Shown: positions 1 to 7,597, counted from the first letter of the stretch. The stretch is 26,322 nt of DNA from CAZIVE01 sp964542435 (GCA_964542435.1 CAZIVE010000031.1:1-26322), one strand, 5' to 3'. Numbers and translations: made by a program. Notes: generated from the sequence alone by a model not told the origin.

Positions 1-522
1 GATTGCGATGCGCAACTTGCGCCGTTCGACTATGTCGATGCCGAACTGCAGATGCGTGACTTCATAAAGCTTGGCGATGGTCGGGAGATTCATCTGAAAG
101 GCTTCATCGACCGTGTGGACAAGGTGAACGGAAGATTGCGCATCATCGATTACAAGTCGGGCAAAGCCGAACTGAAATCTAAATCCGTGGAGGCTCTTTT
201 CGATTCTTCCAACGATAAGCGTGCACATCAGGTGCTTCAGGTCTTTTTCTATTCCTGGTTGTATCGTCGTGACAAAGGCAAAGGACAGCAGATTCAGCCC
301 GGCATCTATTCGTTGCGCAGTCTGTATGGAGACTCTTTCAGTCCGCAGACCACCATCGGTTCGGATCAGGTGGACGACTTCACGCCTTATGAGGAAGCTT
401 TTGGGTCGTTCCTCAAACATACCGTCGAAGAGATTTTCGATTCATCCGTACCTTTCAAACAGACCGATAATGTTGGCATCTGTTCAAATTGTATGTTTGC
501 AAATATCTGCGGAAAAGGATAA
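1..522 (+). CDS. PD-(D/E)XK exonuclease, AddB-like, C-terminal part only
   Basis: The reading frame is open from base 1, so the start lies outside the window; 173 residues are visible. They carry a RecB-family nuclease core: GFIDRVD, then RIIDYKSGK about 15 residues later, which supply the metal-binding Asp residues and catalytic Lys, then HQVLQVFFYSWLY (the conserved Q-x-x-x-Y-type motif). The last residues contain C-x2-C-x5-C (CSNCMFANIC), the spacing of the three C-terminal iron-sulfur cysteines of AddB; the fourth, N-terminal cysteine would be upstream. In this family the helicase-nuclease resects double-strand DNA ends in the cytoplasm for RecA-dependent repair. The next gene starts 80 bases downstream on the same strand. 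A RecB/Cas4-like nuclease of another kind is possible, but the C-terminal cysteine pattern favours the AddB type. Confidence 0.82.
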   Translation, partial: DCDAQLAPFDYVDAELQMRDFIKLGDGREIHLKGFIDRVDKVNGRLRIIDYKSGKAELKSKSVEALFDSSNDKRAHQVLQVFFYSWLYRRDKGKGQQIQPGIYSLRSLYGDSFSPQTTIGSDQVDDFTPYEEAFGSFLKHTVEEIFDSSVPFKQTDNVGICSNCMFANICGKG

Positions 523-531
523 ATATATTTT

Positions 532-539
532 TAAGTTTG
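532..539 (+). promoter_or_regulatory. candidate -7 box (TAAGTTTG)
   Basis: TAAGTTTG matches the Bacteroidota -7 consensus TAnnTTTG and lies 63 bases before the ATG of the PAS-repeat gene. No TTTG is seen at the expected -33 distance, so this is a weak call. Confidence 0.35.
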
Positions 540-602
540 AGATTACATAATTGAATTATTATCTATTTTTACGGAATCATTAATGAAATGTTGAGATAGA
601 AA

Positions 603-1394
603 ATGTTCTTCGAAAAAGGTAAGGGTTTAGCTATCCCTGTTATACTTCCTCTTTGCCTTGTGATTTTTTCTTGGGCATTTGTCAAGGTCCTTTATCTTCC
701 ATTCGTTAAGAGGGAAATATTGGAAGGAGGAACTCTTTTTGCCTATCTGAGCATTATTTTCATCTCGATTCTTTTGCTTCTTGCCTTTTATTGCTTTGTA
801 TGGAGGAGAAAGCTGACCAAAAACGACAAATCTTTACAAGATCTTCGATCTAAAATCGGATTTATAACTGCGCATGATAATGTCATTGTCATGCAATATG
901 ATGTCTTTTCAAAATGTTTTATTCGTTGGAATGATAAGGAGGGAACGGAATATCGAAGTTTCTCCGTGGACGATTATTGGTCGTATATCCATCCAAATGA
1001 TATGGCCTTAGCGCAGAAGCTTGTCGATTTTATGGATAGCCGGAAGGATCAAACCTATTCCTGCGAATATCGATATCGTTTCCCAGGCATGGATACCTAT
1101 TCATGGCAAAGCAACGACATCTTTCCTTATCAAAAGGATCGAGCCGGAACAGTGATCAGCTATATCGGTGTCTGCAAGAAGAACAATCGATGGCATGACA
1201 TGCAAGACCAGCTTTTGCGTTTCCATAAAGATATGGACAGTTCACTTCGTCATTGGGCATCGGTTTTGGAGTTTACGACGTTGTCAATGACACTTTCCGT
1301 GGTATCGATCAGAACGGTGAGTTCAACTCTTATTCCATGTCGGTGGAACAGTTTGTCAGCAAGATCCATCCGGATGATCGTGCACATTTCCTGA
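603..1394 (+). CDS. PAS-repeat sensor protein, N-terminal fragment (frameshifted)
   Basis: This is the first piece of a protein that continues in another frame from about 1229. Residues 9-35 and 44-66 are two hydrophobic segments, so the protein should sit in the inner membrane with its PAS domains in the cytoplasm. Residues about 85-205 form PAS domain 1, with IHPNDM and an SYIGVCKKNNRWHDM ending that recurs in the later repeats. After KDMD (about residue 210) the translation stops resembling the other repeats, and the last 54 residues are an out-of-frame tail. The frame starting at 1229 (KRYGQFTSSLGIGFGVYD with the last Lys included) aligns residue for residue with repeat 4 (F-R-K-R-V-S-Y-M-T-T-S). 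One A lost from the run at 1227-1229 would explain the break. Treat this and the next entry as one gene, 603-3055. Confidence 0.7.
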   Translation: MFFEKGKGLAIPVILPLCLVIFSWAFVKVLYLPFVKREILEGGTLFAYLSIIFISILLLLAFYCFVWRRKLTKNDKSLQDLRSKIGFITAHDNVIVMQYDVFSKCFIRWNDKEGTEYRSFSVDDYWSYIHPNDMALAQKLVDFMDSRKDQTYSCEYRYRFPGMDTYSWQSNDIFPYQKDRAGTVISYIGVCKKNNRWHDMQDQLLRFHKDMDSSLRHWASVLEFTTLSMTLSVVSIRTVSSTLIPCRWNSLSARSIRMIVHIS

Positions 1395-3055
1395 AGTCTA
1401 TCGCATCGCTCAGCGAGCTTAAGCCGATTCGCTTCCATTTGGACTATCGATCTTCCATTTTCAAGAAGAAGCAGATTTATAATTGGTTTGCCTGCGATAT
1501 GATTGCCTCTACGTACGACGACCATCATGAGATTACAACCTACTTATGCATATTCCGCATTAATGATGAGTTGTATAAGGTGAGAGAGAGTCTTGATCAT
1601 TACCGTCAGCAGACGTTGATGATAGCTGCTCTGAACGGCATCGTCTTTGTCAGATATCAGGTGGCATATGACTTCTTTTATCATCTCGATGCGAAAGGAG
1701 AGGAGTTCAACCAGGAGATACCGCTAAACGAATGGTTTGCAGCAATCCATCCCGACGATTTTCCAAAAGCTATGAATCTGATGAAGGTGTTGCGGGACCA
1801 TGTCGTTGAGAAATATCATACCGAATACCGTTATCGAATGCCGAATGCCACCGATTACAAGTGGTATACCATTGACATAGCTTCGTTTGACCGGGATGAA
1901 CAGAATCAGATTTCTAGTTATGTCTGTATCTGTCGCGATAATGACGAATGGCATAAGATCAATGAGAATCTGAACCATTTCCGCAAACGCGTTTCCTACA
2001 TGACTACTTCCGCCAACATTGTCTTCTTGCAGTATGATGTGAAATCGGAACTCTGTTATCAGATCGATGAGAACGGTTCAGATAAGATTCTTCCGATTGA
2101 AAAAATTACATCGTATATTTTCCCTGACGATGTGTCGAAGATGAATGAGCTTATTCGTCGCATGAAAGAGCATATCGAGAAGAAATTCTCTTTTGAATAT
2201 AGGATTCGTCTTTCGGGTTGTGAGTCGTATAGTTGGTATGTGACGGAAGCTGTTGCTTATGCTTTCGATGAAGATGGCCAAATTACCAGTTATATGTGTC
2301 TCGTTCGTGATAATGATGCTTGGCATAAAGCGATGGAAGAAATGGGCATGCTCAACGCCAAGGCTGAAATGATGAAGGTGCTCTCTAGTTTTCTGGCGAA
2401 CATCGGCAGAAAGATCCGTACTCCGCTTAATGCAGTGATAGGTTTCTCGGATGTGATCACGGAAGAGGAGTCAGAAGAGGAGAGAAAAGTATATCGTAAG
2501 ATCATCGACGAGAACAATGCGATGCTGCTCAAGATGTCCGACGATATCCTAACCATCTCGCAGCTCGAATCCGGAAGCATGGCGCTTTCTCCGGTCACTT
2601 TCAAAATTTCTCCGTTCTTGACCAATTTGATCGATAACTTGCATGATGCTCATCCATTGGATGTTAACCTGGTTATTCGGCCCGACAGTCAAAACTTGAC
2701 CGTGTTGTTCGATCCTTCCATGCTAAATCGTTCCATTACGACGATGCTCAATTTCGTTATCAGTTATGCCACGGAAGGTGATATTGAGATCGGTTATCAG
2801 AGAAAGGACAACGGACTATATCTTACGGTCTTCAATAAAAGCTTCTTTATTGATCCCGAAGATCGGGCGCATCTTTTCGATCGTTTCGAGAACTTCGACC
2901 GATCCTCGAAATACATTCCCGGCATAGGACTTCCCGTCTGCAAAGCCGTTGTGTCGAATGCCAAGGGAGAGATCGGCGTTGATTCCGAGCAGGACAAAGG
3001 TACAACCTGTTGGTTCTGGATTCCCTGTCTGGTTGGCACGAGTAAAGAGCCGTAA
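1253..3055 (+). CDS. PAS-repeat protein with degenerate histidine-kinase core, C-terminal part
   Basis: This is the second piece of the gene beginning at 603; TTG 1253 is only a nominal start and the frame is open from 1229. It holds PAS domains 2, 3 and 4 (about residues 1-115, 125-245 and 250-365), each with I-x-P-D-D and, in two of them, a RDN-D-x-WHK ending. The kinase-like part follows (about 375-600). Its key residues are lost: the H-box reads FLANIGRKIRTPLNAV, with Arg386 where the phospho-accepting His belongs; the N-box Asn is Phe (TMLNFVISYAT); the G1 box DxGxG is NKSFF. Only GIGLP of G2 remains. The intact kinase at 16615-18612 in this window gives the comparison. The protein probably cannot autophosphorylate; it may bind a partner kinase or be decaying. 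It ends 68 bases before the tmRNA. Confidence 0.75.
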   Translation: MGIGFGVYDVVNDTFRGIDQNGEFNSYSMSVEQFVSKIHPDDRAHFLKSIASLSELKPIRFHLDYRSSIFKKKQIYNWFACDMIASTYDDHHEITTYLCIFRINDELYKVRESLDHYRQQTLMIAALNGIVFVRYQVAYDFFYHLDAKGEEFNQEIPLNEWFAAIHPDDFPKAMNLMKVLRDHVVEKYHTEYRYRMPNATDYKWYTIDIASFDRDEQNQISSYVCICRDNDEWHKINENLNHFRKRVSYMTTSANIVFLQYDVKSELCYQIDENGSDKILPIEKITSYIFPDDVSKMNELIRRMKEHIEKKFSFEYRIRLSGCESYSWYVTEAVAYAFDEDGQITSYMCLVRDNDAWHKAMEEMGMLNAKAEMMKVLSSFLANIGRKIRTPLNAVIGFSDVITEEESEEERKVYRKIIDENNAMLLKMSDDILTISQLESGSMALSPVTFKISPFLTNLIDNLHDAHPLDVNLVIRPDSQNLTVLFDPSMLNRSITTMLNFVISYATEGDIEIGYQRKDNGLYLTVFNKSFFIDPEDRAHLFDRFENFDRSSKYIPGIGLPVCKAVVSNAKGEIGVDSEQDKGTTCWFWIPCLVGTSKEP

Positions 3056-3097
3056 AATAATTTTCGACTAAAATCATCAAGCGACAGTGAAAAGCTG

Positions 3098-3105
3098 TAT
3101 CTTTG
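3098..3105 (+). promoter_or_regulatory. tmRNA promoter -7 box (TATCTTTG)
   Basis: TATCTTTG is a full match to TAnnTTTG. Transcription from it would start near 3112, giving a precursor about 12 bases longer than the mature tmRNA 5' end. No clear -33 TTTG is seen. Confidence 0.65.
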
Positions 3106-3123
3106 CTGCCGAATACGAATCAT

Positions 3124-3522
3124 GGGGATGACCGGTTTTGACAGCGGGCAGGAGTGGTTTGTAAGCATGTAGTGCGTAGTTGCCTTGCACTTAAATCTCA
3201 GACAGCAAAATTTTTAACTGGCGAAGATAACTTTGCTCTCGCTGCCTAACCGAAGTACAGTAGGTCATGGCTTAATCCCGGCACTAGGTGCTGGGACGTC
3301 ACATCACCCAGATGCTCTAATCCCGAAGCGGTCTGAATCGGTGGTGCAGGAATATCGGGAATAGCTTGGAGTAAGCCTCGGGCTTCGAGTGAAATTTAGA
3401 GGATAAGGGTTAGGTTGGTGGCTTCGGTCTTGCTTAACTCCGACAATTCAGGCGAAGATAAACATGTAGAAAGCAGATGATTTCCCCGTTTGGACGAGAG
3501 TTCGAATCTCTCCATCTCCACC
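3124..3522 (+). ncRNA. ssrA: transfer-messenger RNA (tmRNA)
   Basis: The 5' end GGGGATGACCGGTTTTGAC and the 3' end GTTCGAATCTC-TCCATCTCCACC are the tRNA-like halves of tmRNA: GGGGAUG pairs with CAUCUCC to form the acceptor stem, and GAGAGTTCGAATCTC is the T arm. The genome has CCT after the discriminator A, so the terminal A of CCA must be added by nucleotidyltransferase. The RNA rescues stalled ribosomes with SmpB. The length, about 400 bases, is normal for Bacteroidota. It is transcribed from its own promoter and ends before a strong terminator at 3555-3599. Apparent reading frames in this stretch on either strand are not genes. Confidence 0.95.
3220..3249 (+). other. tmRNA tag-peptide frame (GEDNFALAA)
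   Basis: GGC GAA GAT AAC TTT GCT CTC GCT GCC TAA inside the tmRNA reads GEDNFALAA-stop. The ALAA end is the proteolysis signal, and the GE-x-N-[FY]-ALAA pattern is the one known from Bacteroides and Porphyromonas tags. The resume codon is taken as GGC 3220-3222 by that comparison. Confidence 0.85.
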
Positions 3523-3554
3523 TAAAGGGTTTTTCAAAGACCTTAAAATGTTCA

Positions 3555-3599
3555 GAACGCTACAAATCAGGCTTGTGTCTGTTTGTAGCGTTTCTTTTT
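3555..3599 (+). terminator. intrinsic terminator of the tmRNA
   Basis: AACGCTACAAA (3556-3566) and TTTGTAGCGTT (3582-3592) form a perfect 11-bp stem with a 15-base loop, followed directly by TCTTTTT. Confidence 0.9.
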
Positions 3600-3805
3600 G
3601 CATGTCCATATGGGAGGCTATATAAATTTTAAAACATCCTTATCATTTCATATTGACAGGAAATGAAGTAGGGATAAGGTTTGCTGGCTTGGATTATTTG
3701 TTCTGACGTATCCTACTCATAGATTCAGACCTAAAGGCTTGAAAAAAGCGAGAAAAACATTGGATCTTGGCAAATCACTGTACGATACAGATAATGTATT
3801 TCTAT

Positions 3806-3900
3806 AAAAATTATTTAACCATGGTTGAATATTTATTTCACATTGAATCAGGATCGCTGGGACACTATGAAAAAATTATTTGACCATGGTTAAAATATTT
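3806..3900. repeat. two AT-rich CCATGG-centred dyads in direct repeat
   Basis: The block AAAAATTATTT-R-ACCATGGTT-R-AA-TATTT occurs at 3806-3834 and, with one extra A, at 3871-3900, 65 bases apart. Each copy is also a dyad around ACCATGGT, with arms of the type TGGT-n-AAATA. They lie between the tmRNA terminator and the stop of the convergent GldB-like gene. On the minus strand the copy nearest that gene reads as an AU-rich hairpin followed by T residues, so it could help end that transcript; the alternative is a paired protein-binding site. The rest of 3600-3925 shows no gene. Confidence 0.6.
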
Positions 3901-3925
3901 TTTTTCAAAGACTTTCGACAACTTT

Positions 3926-4921
3926 TCATTTGTATTGCGAAGCGGTCAGAATGGCTTGGGCATCTTCGTTGTGGATCAGCTGAAGCAGGGTGTTTTTGCT
4001 CTCCTTCATATATTTGTCAACAATGCGCCAGCCCATCCAGGTGCCGATGAGTCCGGGAGCTTGGTCGGAAAGGAAAGTGGACGGTGCTGGTTCGAAATAT
4101 TGTCCTGTTGTGCCAATGTCAGGAGTATAGAGGTTCTTCCGCTCAATGATGGTTTTCCAAATCTGCTGTTCGTGATCCTCGCACCATTTCCATTCCTCTT
4201 TGGTGTAGCCCATTAGATTGGTGGGAGTAACGTTGGGAAGTGCATGGGAAATGATGTATTTTAGTTTGCCTTCGTAGATCATGCGATCTAGCAGCACATT
4301 GTCTTTGCCGGAAAAGGGAAACTCAGCCATCAGCCATCCTGACAGATAGTCAGGCACAACCATCGCATTCGTCATTCTATGACGTTGGTACGGATAGAAA
4401 AAATCCTGATAGAGCGGATAGTCTTCGCCCATATACTTGTCGATCGAGATAGACAGCAGACTGTCGCCTACCAAAACGTTCTGGTTGAATCCGGAGACGT
4501 GCATATATACAGCCGGAATCTGCATCATGGGAAATTGGTCGTGAAGATAGGCAAAGCTCTCGCCCAGCTCTTTAGCAATCACGTCCACCGTGTCATAGCG
4601 GCTGACCGATTCCTGATAGAGCTTCTTCAACGTGGGTTCGGAATAATAGTTGACTAGTTTCTGATAAAAGCCCGGCGTCTGCGGTGTCTGCATATTGAGA
4701 ACCGCCTTGCCCAGAATGGTGATCATCCCGGGATATTTTTTCACAAAATCGGGAAAGAGCGTACTGTCGTTGGCTTCAACCAGCTGCAGCAGATCCTTGT
4801 CAAAACGCTGTATAGGAAGAGGTCTCTCTTGTGCATAGCTTTTCGAGTGACTGCCAAAGCCGTTGCACGCCAAGAGAACCAAAGATGAGGCTATTACCGT
4901 TAGTAGCGATCTTAAAGTCAT
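3926..4921 (-). CDS. GldB-like lipoprotein
   Basis: The protein has 331 residues. It starts with a lipoprotein signal, LVLLAC with Cys19 as the lipidation site, so it should be anchored in a membrane facing the periplasm or the surface. The body, with IPAVYMHVSGFNQNVLVG, SIDKYMGEDYPLY and PGLIGTWMGWRIVDKYM, follows the pattern of gliding-motility lipoprotein GldB. In Flavobacterium GldB is needed for gliding and is linked to envelope machinery; homologues also occur in non-gliding Bacteroidales, where the role is unclear, and no other gliding gene is seen here. I see no HExxH metalloprotease motif. The gene stands alone: it is divergent from the small gene at 5209 and convergent with the tmRNA. 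Confidence 0.75.
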   Translation of the reverse strand: MTLRSLLTVIASSLVLLACNGFGSHSKSYAQERPLPIQRFDKDLLQLVEANDSTLFPDFVKKYPGMITILGKAVLNMQTPQTPGFYQKLVNYYSEPTLKKLYQESVSRYDTVDVIAKELGESFAYLHDQFPMMQIPAVYMHVSGFNQNVLVGDSLLSISIDKYMGEDYPLYQDFFYPYQRHRMTNAMVVPDYLSGWLMAEFPFSGKDNVLLDRMIYEGKLKYIISHALPNVTPTNLMGYTKEEWKWCEDHEQQIWKTIIERKNLYTPDIGTTGQYFEPAPSTFLSDQAPGLIGTWMGWRIVDKYMKESKNTLLQLIHNEDAQAILTASQYK

Positions 4922-5117
4922 GGTTTTCTATGTATTTGTAAGTTATTCATTGATAATTTTAAAACGCTTATTCGCAGTGTATAGTATATGCTTCTCAACA
5001 TTTAACAAATGGAATATGTGGCATGAACATCGAGAACAGGAGTTTGATTTATAGCATTTCGAGTAAACGAATAAATGTTTTTTAACTAATTTAACCCTAT
5101 CTCTTGTCAATTGGCAT

Positions 5118-5125
5118 TATCTTTG
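5118..5125 (+). promoter_or_regulatory. -7 box (TATCTTTG) of the small charged-protein gene
   Basis: TATCTTTG is a full TAnnTTTG match, identical to the tmRNA box. Transcription would start near 5132, leaving a leader of about 77 bases. The intergenic stretch 4922-5208 holds nothing else I can identify. Confidence 0.5.
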
Positions 5126-5208
5126 CGCATTATAAGACGAAGAGAGATGATATCATTTCGTCTTCATCAACATTCATAATTTACTTTATAAAGATAGGAG
5201 ATACAAAA

Positions 5209-5313
5209 ATGGGAGCTGCTGGAAACAAAAAGCCGAAGAAACCGGGAAAGAAAAAAGGACCGTCTTACGAAGAAGAAGAAAAGGTCATTCCGTTGAAGAA
5301 CAAGAAGAAATAA
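5209..5313 (+). CDS. 34-residue highly charged small protein
   Basis: ATG 5209 follows a good ribosome-binding site (TAGGAGA, 5194-5201 region) by about 8 bases, which decides this start over upstream in-frame codons that lie within or near the promoter. The peptide has three blocks: a Lys/Pro/Gly N-terminus (KKPKKPGKKKGP), a run of four Glu, and a Lys-rich tail ending KNKKK. There is no signal peptide or membrane segment. The gene has its own promoter box upstream and its own terminator 23 bases after the stop, so it looks like a true monocistronic unit. Such basic tails suggest nucleic-acid or ribosome binding, but I do not recognise a family and assign no function. Confidence 0.65.
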   Translation: MGAAGNKKPKKPGKKKGPSYEEEEKVIPLKNKKK

Positions 5314-5335
5314 AGGTTCCTTTCGACATTCGCTC

Positions 5336-5367
5336 ATCCCCGTGTCTTATGATATGGGGATTTTTTT
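5336..5367 (+). terminator. intrinsic terminator of the small charged-protein gene
   Basis: ATCCCC (5336-5341) pairs with GGGGAT (5356-5361) across a 14-base loop and is followed by a run of T to 5367. Confidence 0.8.
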
Positions 5368-5395
5368 GTCTTCCGATCCTACCAATAGAGGAGAA

Positions 5396-5420
5396 AAAGA
5401 AAGAAAAAACATCTTTCTTT
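5396..5420 (-). terminator. hairpin, probable terminator of holB
   Basis: AAAGAAAGA (5396-5404) and TCTTTCTTT (5412-5420) form a 9-bp stem with a 7-base loop. Read on the minus strand it lies about 45 bases past the holB stop and is followed by TTTCTCC, a modest U-rich tail. The stem is AU-rich, so this is only probable. Confidence 0.45.
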
Positions 5421-5464
5421 GCTAATCACAGTAAGACGCGGTGTTCGCACCATTTATCGATGGA

Positions 5465-6586
5465 TTATCTTCGGATCAAGACGGATATATGGAGGAAAAG
5501 GTCGAAAAAGACCATCTTGGAATTGACATTTTGTGCAATGTCGTTTTCGGCGGTGGCAAGTTCATCCATCATCTCCACCACATTACGTTCGTTGACGTAG
5601 GGTGCAAAATTCACGGCAAAGCGTGTCTCCTCGATATTCATATAATTGAGATCCGGCGATTGAAAACGATAAACGAAATTCTCACGAATCAGCTGTTGGC
5701 AGTAGGCGAGGAAGCTTTTTTGCCGCTCTCTGCCCAAACCGGCCAGTTTGTCAGCCATATCCTTCAGCGCTTTCACATCCCGTTTCCAAGAAAGGCGCAT
5801 GAAACTTTTGAAATAGTCCAAAAACTCTTTGTTTTCGTCGCTTACGCTGATGATCTCGGTCGCTTTATTCCAATCGCCTTGCGACAGATGGGCCACTCTC
5901 GCAGCATCATCTTGGGTCAGCCCGAATTCTTTTATCAGGGCTTCGCTGATTTTGTCGTTAGTGATGAATGGAATCTTGATCTGTTGTGCGCGTGAATAGA
6001 TCGTGCCGAGGATCATCTCCGGCGATTCAGAAATCATGAGGATTACGGTTCGTTCAGGCGGCTCCTCAATGGTCTTCAATAGACTATTGGCACAAGTAGC
6101 ATGCATTTTTTCCGGAAGCCATACCAGCAGAATTCGATATTCGGCCTCATAGATGCGGAGCGACATCTTGCGGATGATCTCTTCGCTCTCTTCTGAATAG
6201 ATTAGGAGCTGCGAATTGCCCGCATCGATCTCCTTCAGCCAGTTTTGGTAATCGGGATAGCGGCTTTGGAAGAGAAATTCACGCCATTCCTTCAGATAAT
6301 CGTCGCAGACAGTCTTCTTTTTCTCTTTCTTGATGATGGGAAAGACAAAGTGAAGATCAGGATGTGCCAGCTGGTCGAACATCTTGCATGAAGGACATTC
6401 CCCGCATGAATCGGTCTCGCTGCGGTTGGTGCAGTTGAGATATTGTGCGTAGGCAAGAGCCAAAGCAAATGTGCCGGCGCCTGCACCTCCTGAAAACAGC
6501 TGTGCATGCGGCACGATCTTCATCTGTGCCGATTTGATGAGGCGCTTCTTGATTTCCTCCTGTCCGATAATATCTTTGAAATACAT
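5465..6586 (-). CDS. holB: DNA polymerase III delta-prime subunit (clamp-loader)
   Basis: The protein has 373 residues if started at ATG 6586 (MYFKDIIGQEEIKKRL), the usual N-terminus of this AAA+ family; an in-frame ATG 15 codons upstream adds no family sequence. Delta-prime is a part of the clamp loader that puts the beta sliding clamp on DNA. Visible are a Walker-A region SGGAGAGT (32-39), a four-cysteine zinc ribbon (Cys52, 61, 64, 67; CGECPSCK), NSLLKTIEEPPERT and YSRAQQI, the SRC-like motif keeping its Arg. The Walker-A Lys is replaced by Thr, so ATP hydrolysis by this subunit is unlikely; E. coli delta-prime is also ATPase-inactive. It lies between two minus-strand regions, with the Crp-like gene upstream by about 150 bases. 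Confidence 0.9.
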   Translation of the reverse strand: MYFKDIIGQEEIKKRLIKSAQMKIVPHAQLFSGGAGAGTFALALAYAQYLNCTNRSETDSCGECPSCKMFDQLAHPDLHFVFPIIKKEKKKTVCDDYLKEWREFLFQSRYPDYQNWLKEIDAGNSQLLIYSEESEEIIRKMSLRIYEAEYRILLVWLPEKMHATCANSLLKTIEEPPERTVILMISESPEMILGTIYSRAQQIKIPFITNDKISEALIKEFGLTQDDAARVAHLSQGDWNKATEIISVSDENKEFLDYFKSFMRLSWKRDVKALKDMADKLAGLGRERQKSFLAYCQQLIRENFVYRFQSPDLNYMNIEETRFAVNFAPYVNERNVVEMMDELATAENDIAQNVNSKMVFFDLFLHISVLIRR

Positions 6587-6739
6587 GTTTCTCTTGTTGG
6601 TTCTGCGAAGATAGTCATTTTCAGAATCCAACCCAAGGTAAAGCCCAATGATTATTCATCTCTCTTGTCAACGGTCAGAAAGAACGTTTCCCCGCCGTGT
6701 GTGGAGATTGCCATTGGGGGACAACAGGACTGCAAAGGG

Positions 6740-7441
6740 CTAACCCATTTTGCTGATTTTGTGCAAACGTTCTTCGTCGATGATCTTGATTTTACGACCG
6801 TCGAGGGCGATGATACGTTCGGAAACGAAAGTGGAAAGAGTGCGGATTGCGTTGGATGTCGTCATGTTGGAGAGATTGGCGAGATCTTCGCGGGCCAGAT
6901 AGATACTCAGTGTAGCACCATCTTCTTCCAGTCCGTAGCTGTCTTTAAGGAAGAGCAGCGATTCGGCGAGGCGTCCGCGAATATGTTTCTGAGTAAGATT
7001 AACGGTACGTTCGTCTGATATGCCAAGGTCCACAGAGAGTTGACGGATGAAGAACATAGAGAGCTGCGAATTGCTAGTCACCATCGACTTAACGATGGTC
7101 ATGGGGATGAGGCAGACGGTGGAAAGCTCGACGGCAGCGGCAGATGTGAGGTAGTCTTCTTCGGCGAAGTAGGCGCGATAGCCGAAATATTGAATCGGTT
7201 TGATCATTCGTATGATCTGGCTTCTTCCGCCAACGCCCTCTTTATAGATTTTCACTTTGCCTTTGAGCAGACACATCATTTGACTCGGCGTTTCACCTTC
7301 GCAATAGATAAGCTCATTGCGCTTGAAATGCTGAATGACCGAATTGTTTCGGAGGACGGCGCGCTCATTTTCGTCTAAGACACGCCATACTTCAGATATG
7401 CTGGCTGATAAATCAACCTCTTCTTTTTGCTGTTTGACCAC
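6740..7441 (-). CDS. Crp/Fnr-family transcriptional regulator
   Basis: The protein has 233 residues, the usual size. Residues about 30-120 form a cyclic-nucleotide-binding beta-roll (HFKRNELIYCEGETPSQMMCLLKGKVKIY), followed by a long dimerisation helix and a winged helix-turn-helix at about 182-222 (LAREDLANLSNMTTSNAIRT). I see no Fnr-type N-terminal cysteine cluster, and the Crp cAMP-pocket Arg/Ser signature is not evident, so the ligand is unknown. It is a cytoplasmic DNA-binding regulator. It is divergent from the DUF5686 gene at 7598, and a TATATTTG box lies 29 bases upstream of its start. Several Bacteroidota Crp-like regulators act in stress or metabolism; the target here cannot be told. 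Confidence 0.9.
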   Translation of the reverse strand: MVKQQKEEVDLSASISEVWRVLDENERAVLRNNSVIQHFKRNELIYCEGETPSQMMCLLKGKVKIYKEGVGGRSQIIRMIKPIQYFGYRAYFAEEDYLTSAAAVELSTVCLIPMTIVKSMVTSNSQLSMFFIRQLSVDLGISDERTVNLTQKHIRGRLAESLLFLKDSYGLEEDGATLSIYLAREDLANLSNMTTSNAIRTLSTFVSERIIALDGRKIKIIDEERLHKISKMG

Positions 7442-7469
7442 GACTGCCTAATAACATACTTTTACGGCA

Positions 7470-7477
7470 CAAATATA
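7470..7477 (-). promoter_or_regulatory. -7 box (TATATTTG) of the Crp-like gene
   Basis: On the minus strand the bases read TATATTTG, a TAnnTTTG match placing the transcript start near 7463, about 22 bases before the ATG at 7441. There is no clear -33 element. Confidence 0.5.
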
Positions 7478-7597
7478 GCAAATTCGTCAGATAGTACGTT
7501 CATTTTATATCTTTTTATTTAAAATCTTCCATCATCTTATTCGTTTAGAGAACGTTTTCTTGCCATTTATTGTTATGTTTGCCAAAAGAGGAGTCGG

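Noticed and set aside
1227..1256. Programmed -1 frameshift in the PAS-repeat gene
   Set aside because: No X-XXY-YYZ heptamer; slipping from AAA would place the P-site tRNA on TAA. A lost A explains the break better.
2797..3168. Minus-strand frame over the end of the kinase-like gene and the tmRNA start
   Set aside because: Overlaps a clear plus-strand gene and an RNA gene; no protein features.
3641..3685. Imperfect inverted repeat around CCTTATC/GGATAAGG
   Set aside because: Long loop with mismatches and no U tract; probably chance in AT-rich sequence.
5104..5313. Longer 69-residue version of the small charged protein
   Set aside because: The extra residues are encoded in the promoter and leader; the ATG at 5209 has a good ribosome-binding site.
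7574..7581. TATGTTTG as promoter of the DUF5686 gene
   Set aside because: The predicted start would fall within the ribosome-binding site, leaving almost no leader, and no -33 element is present.
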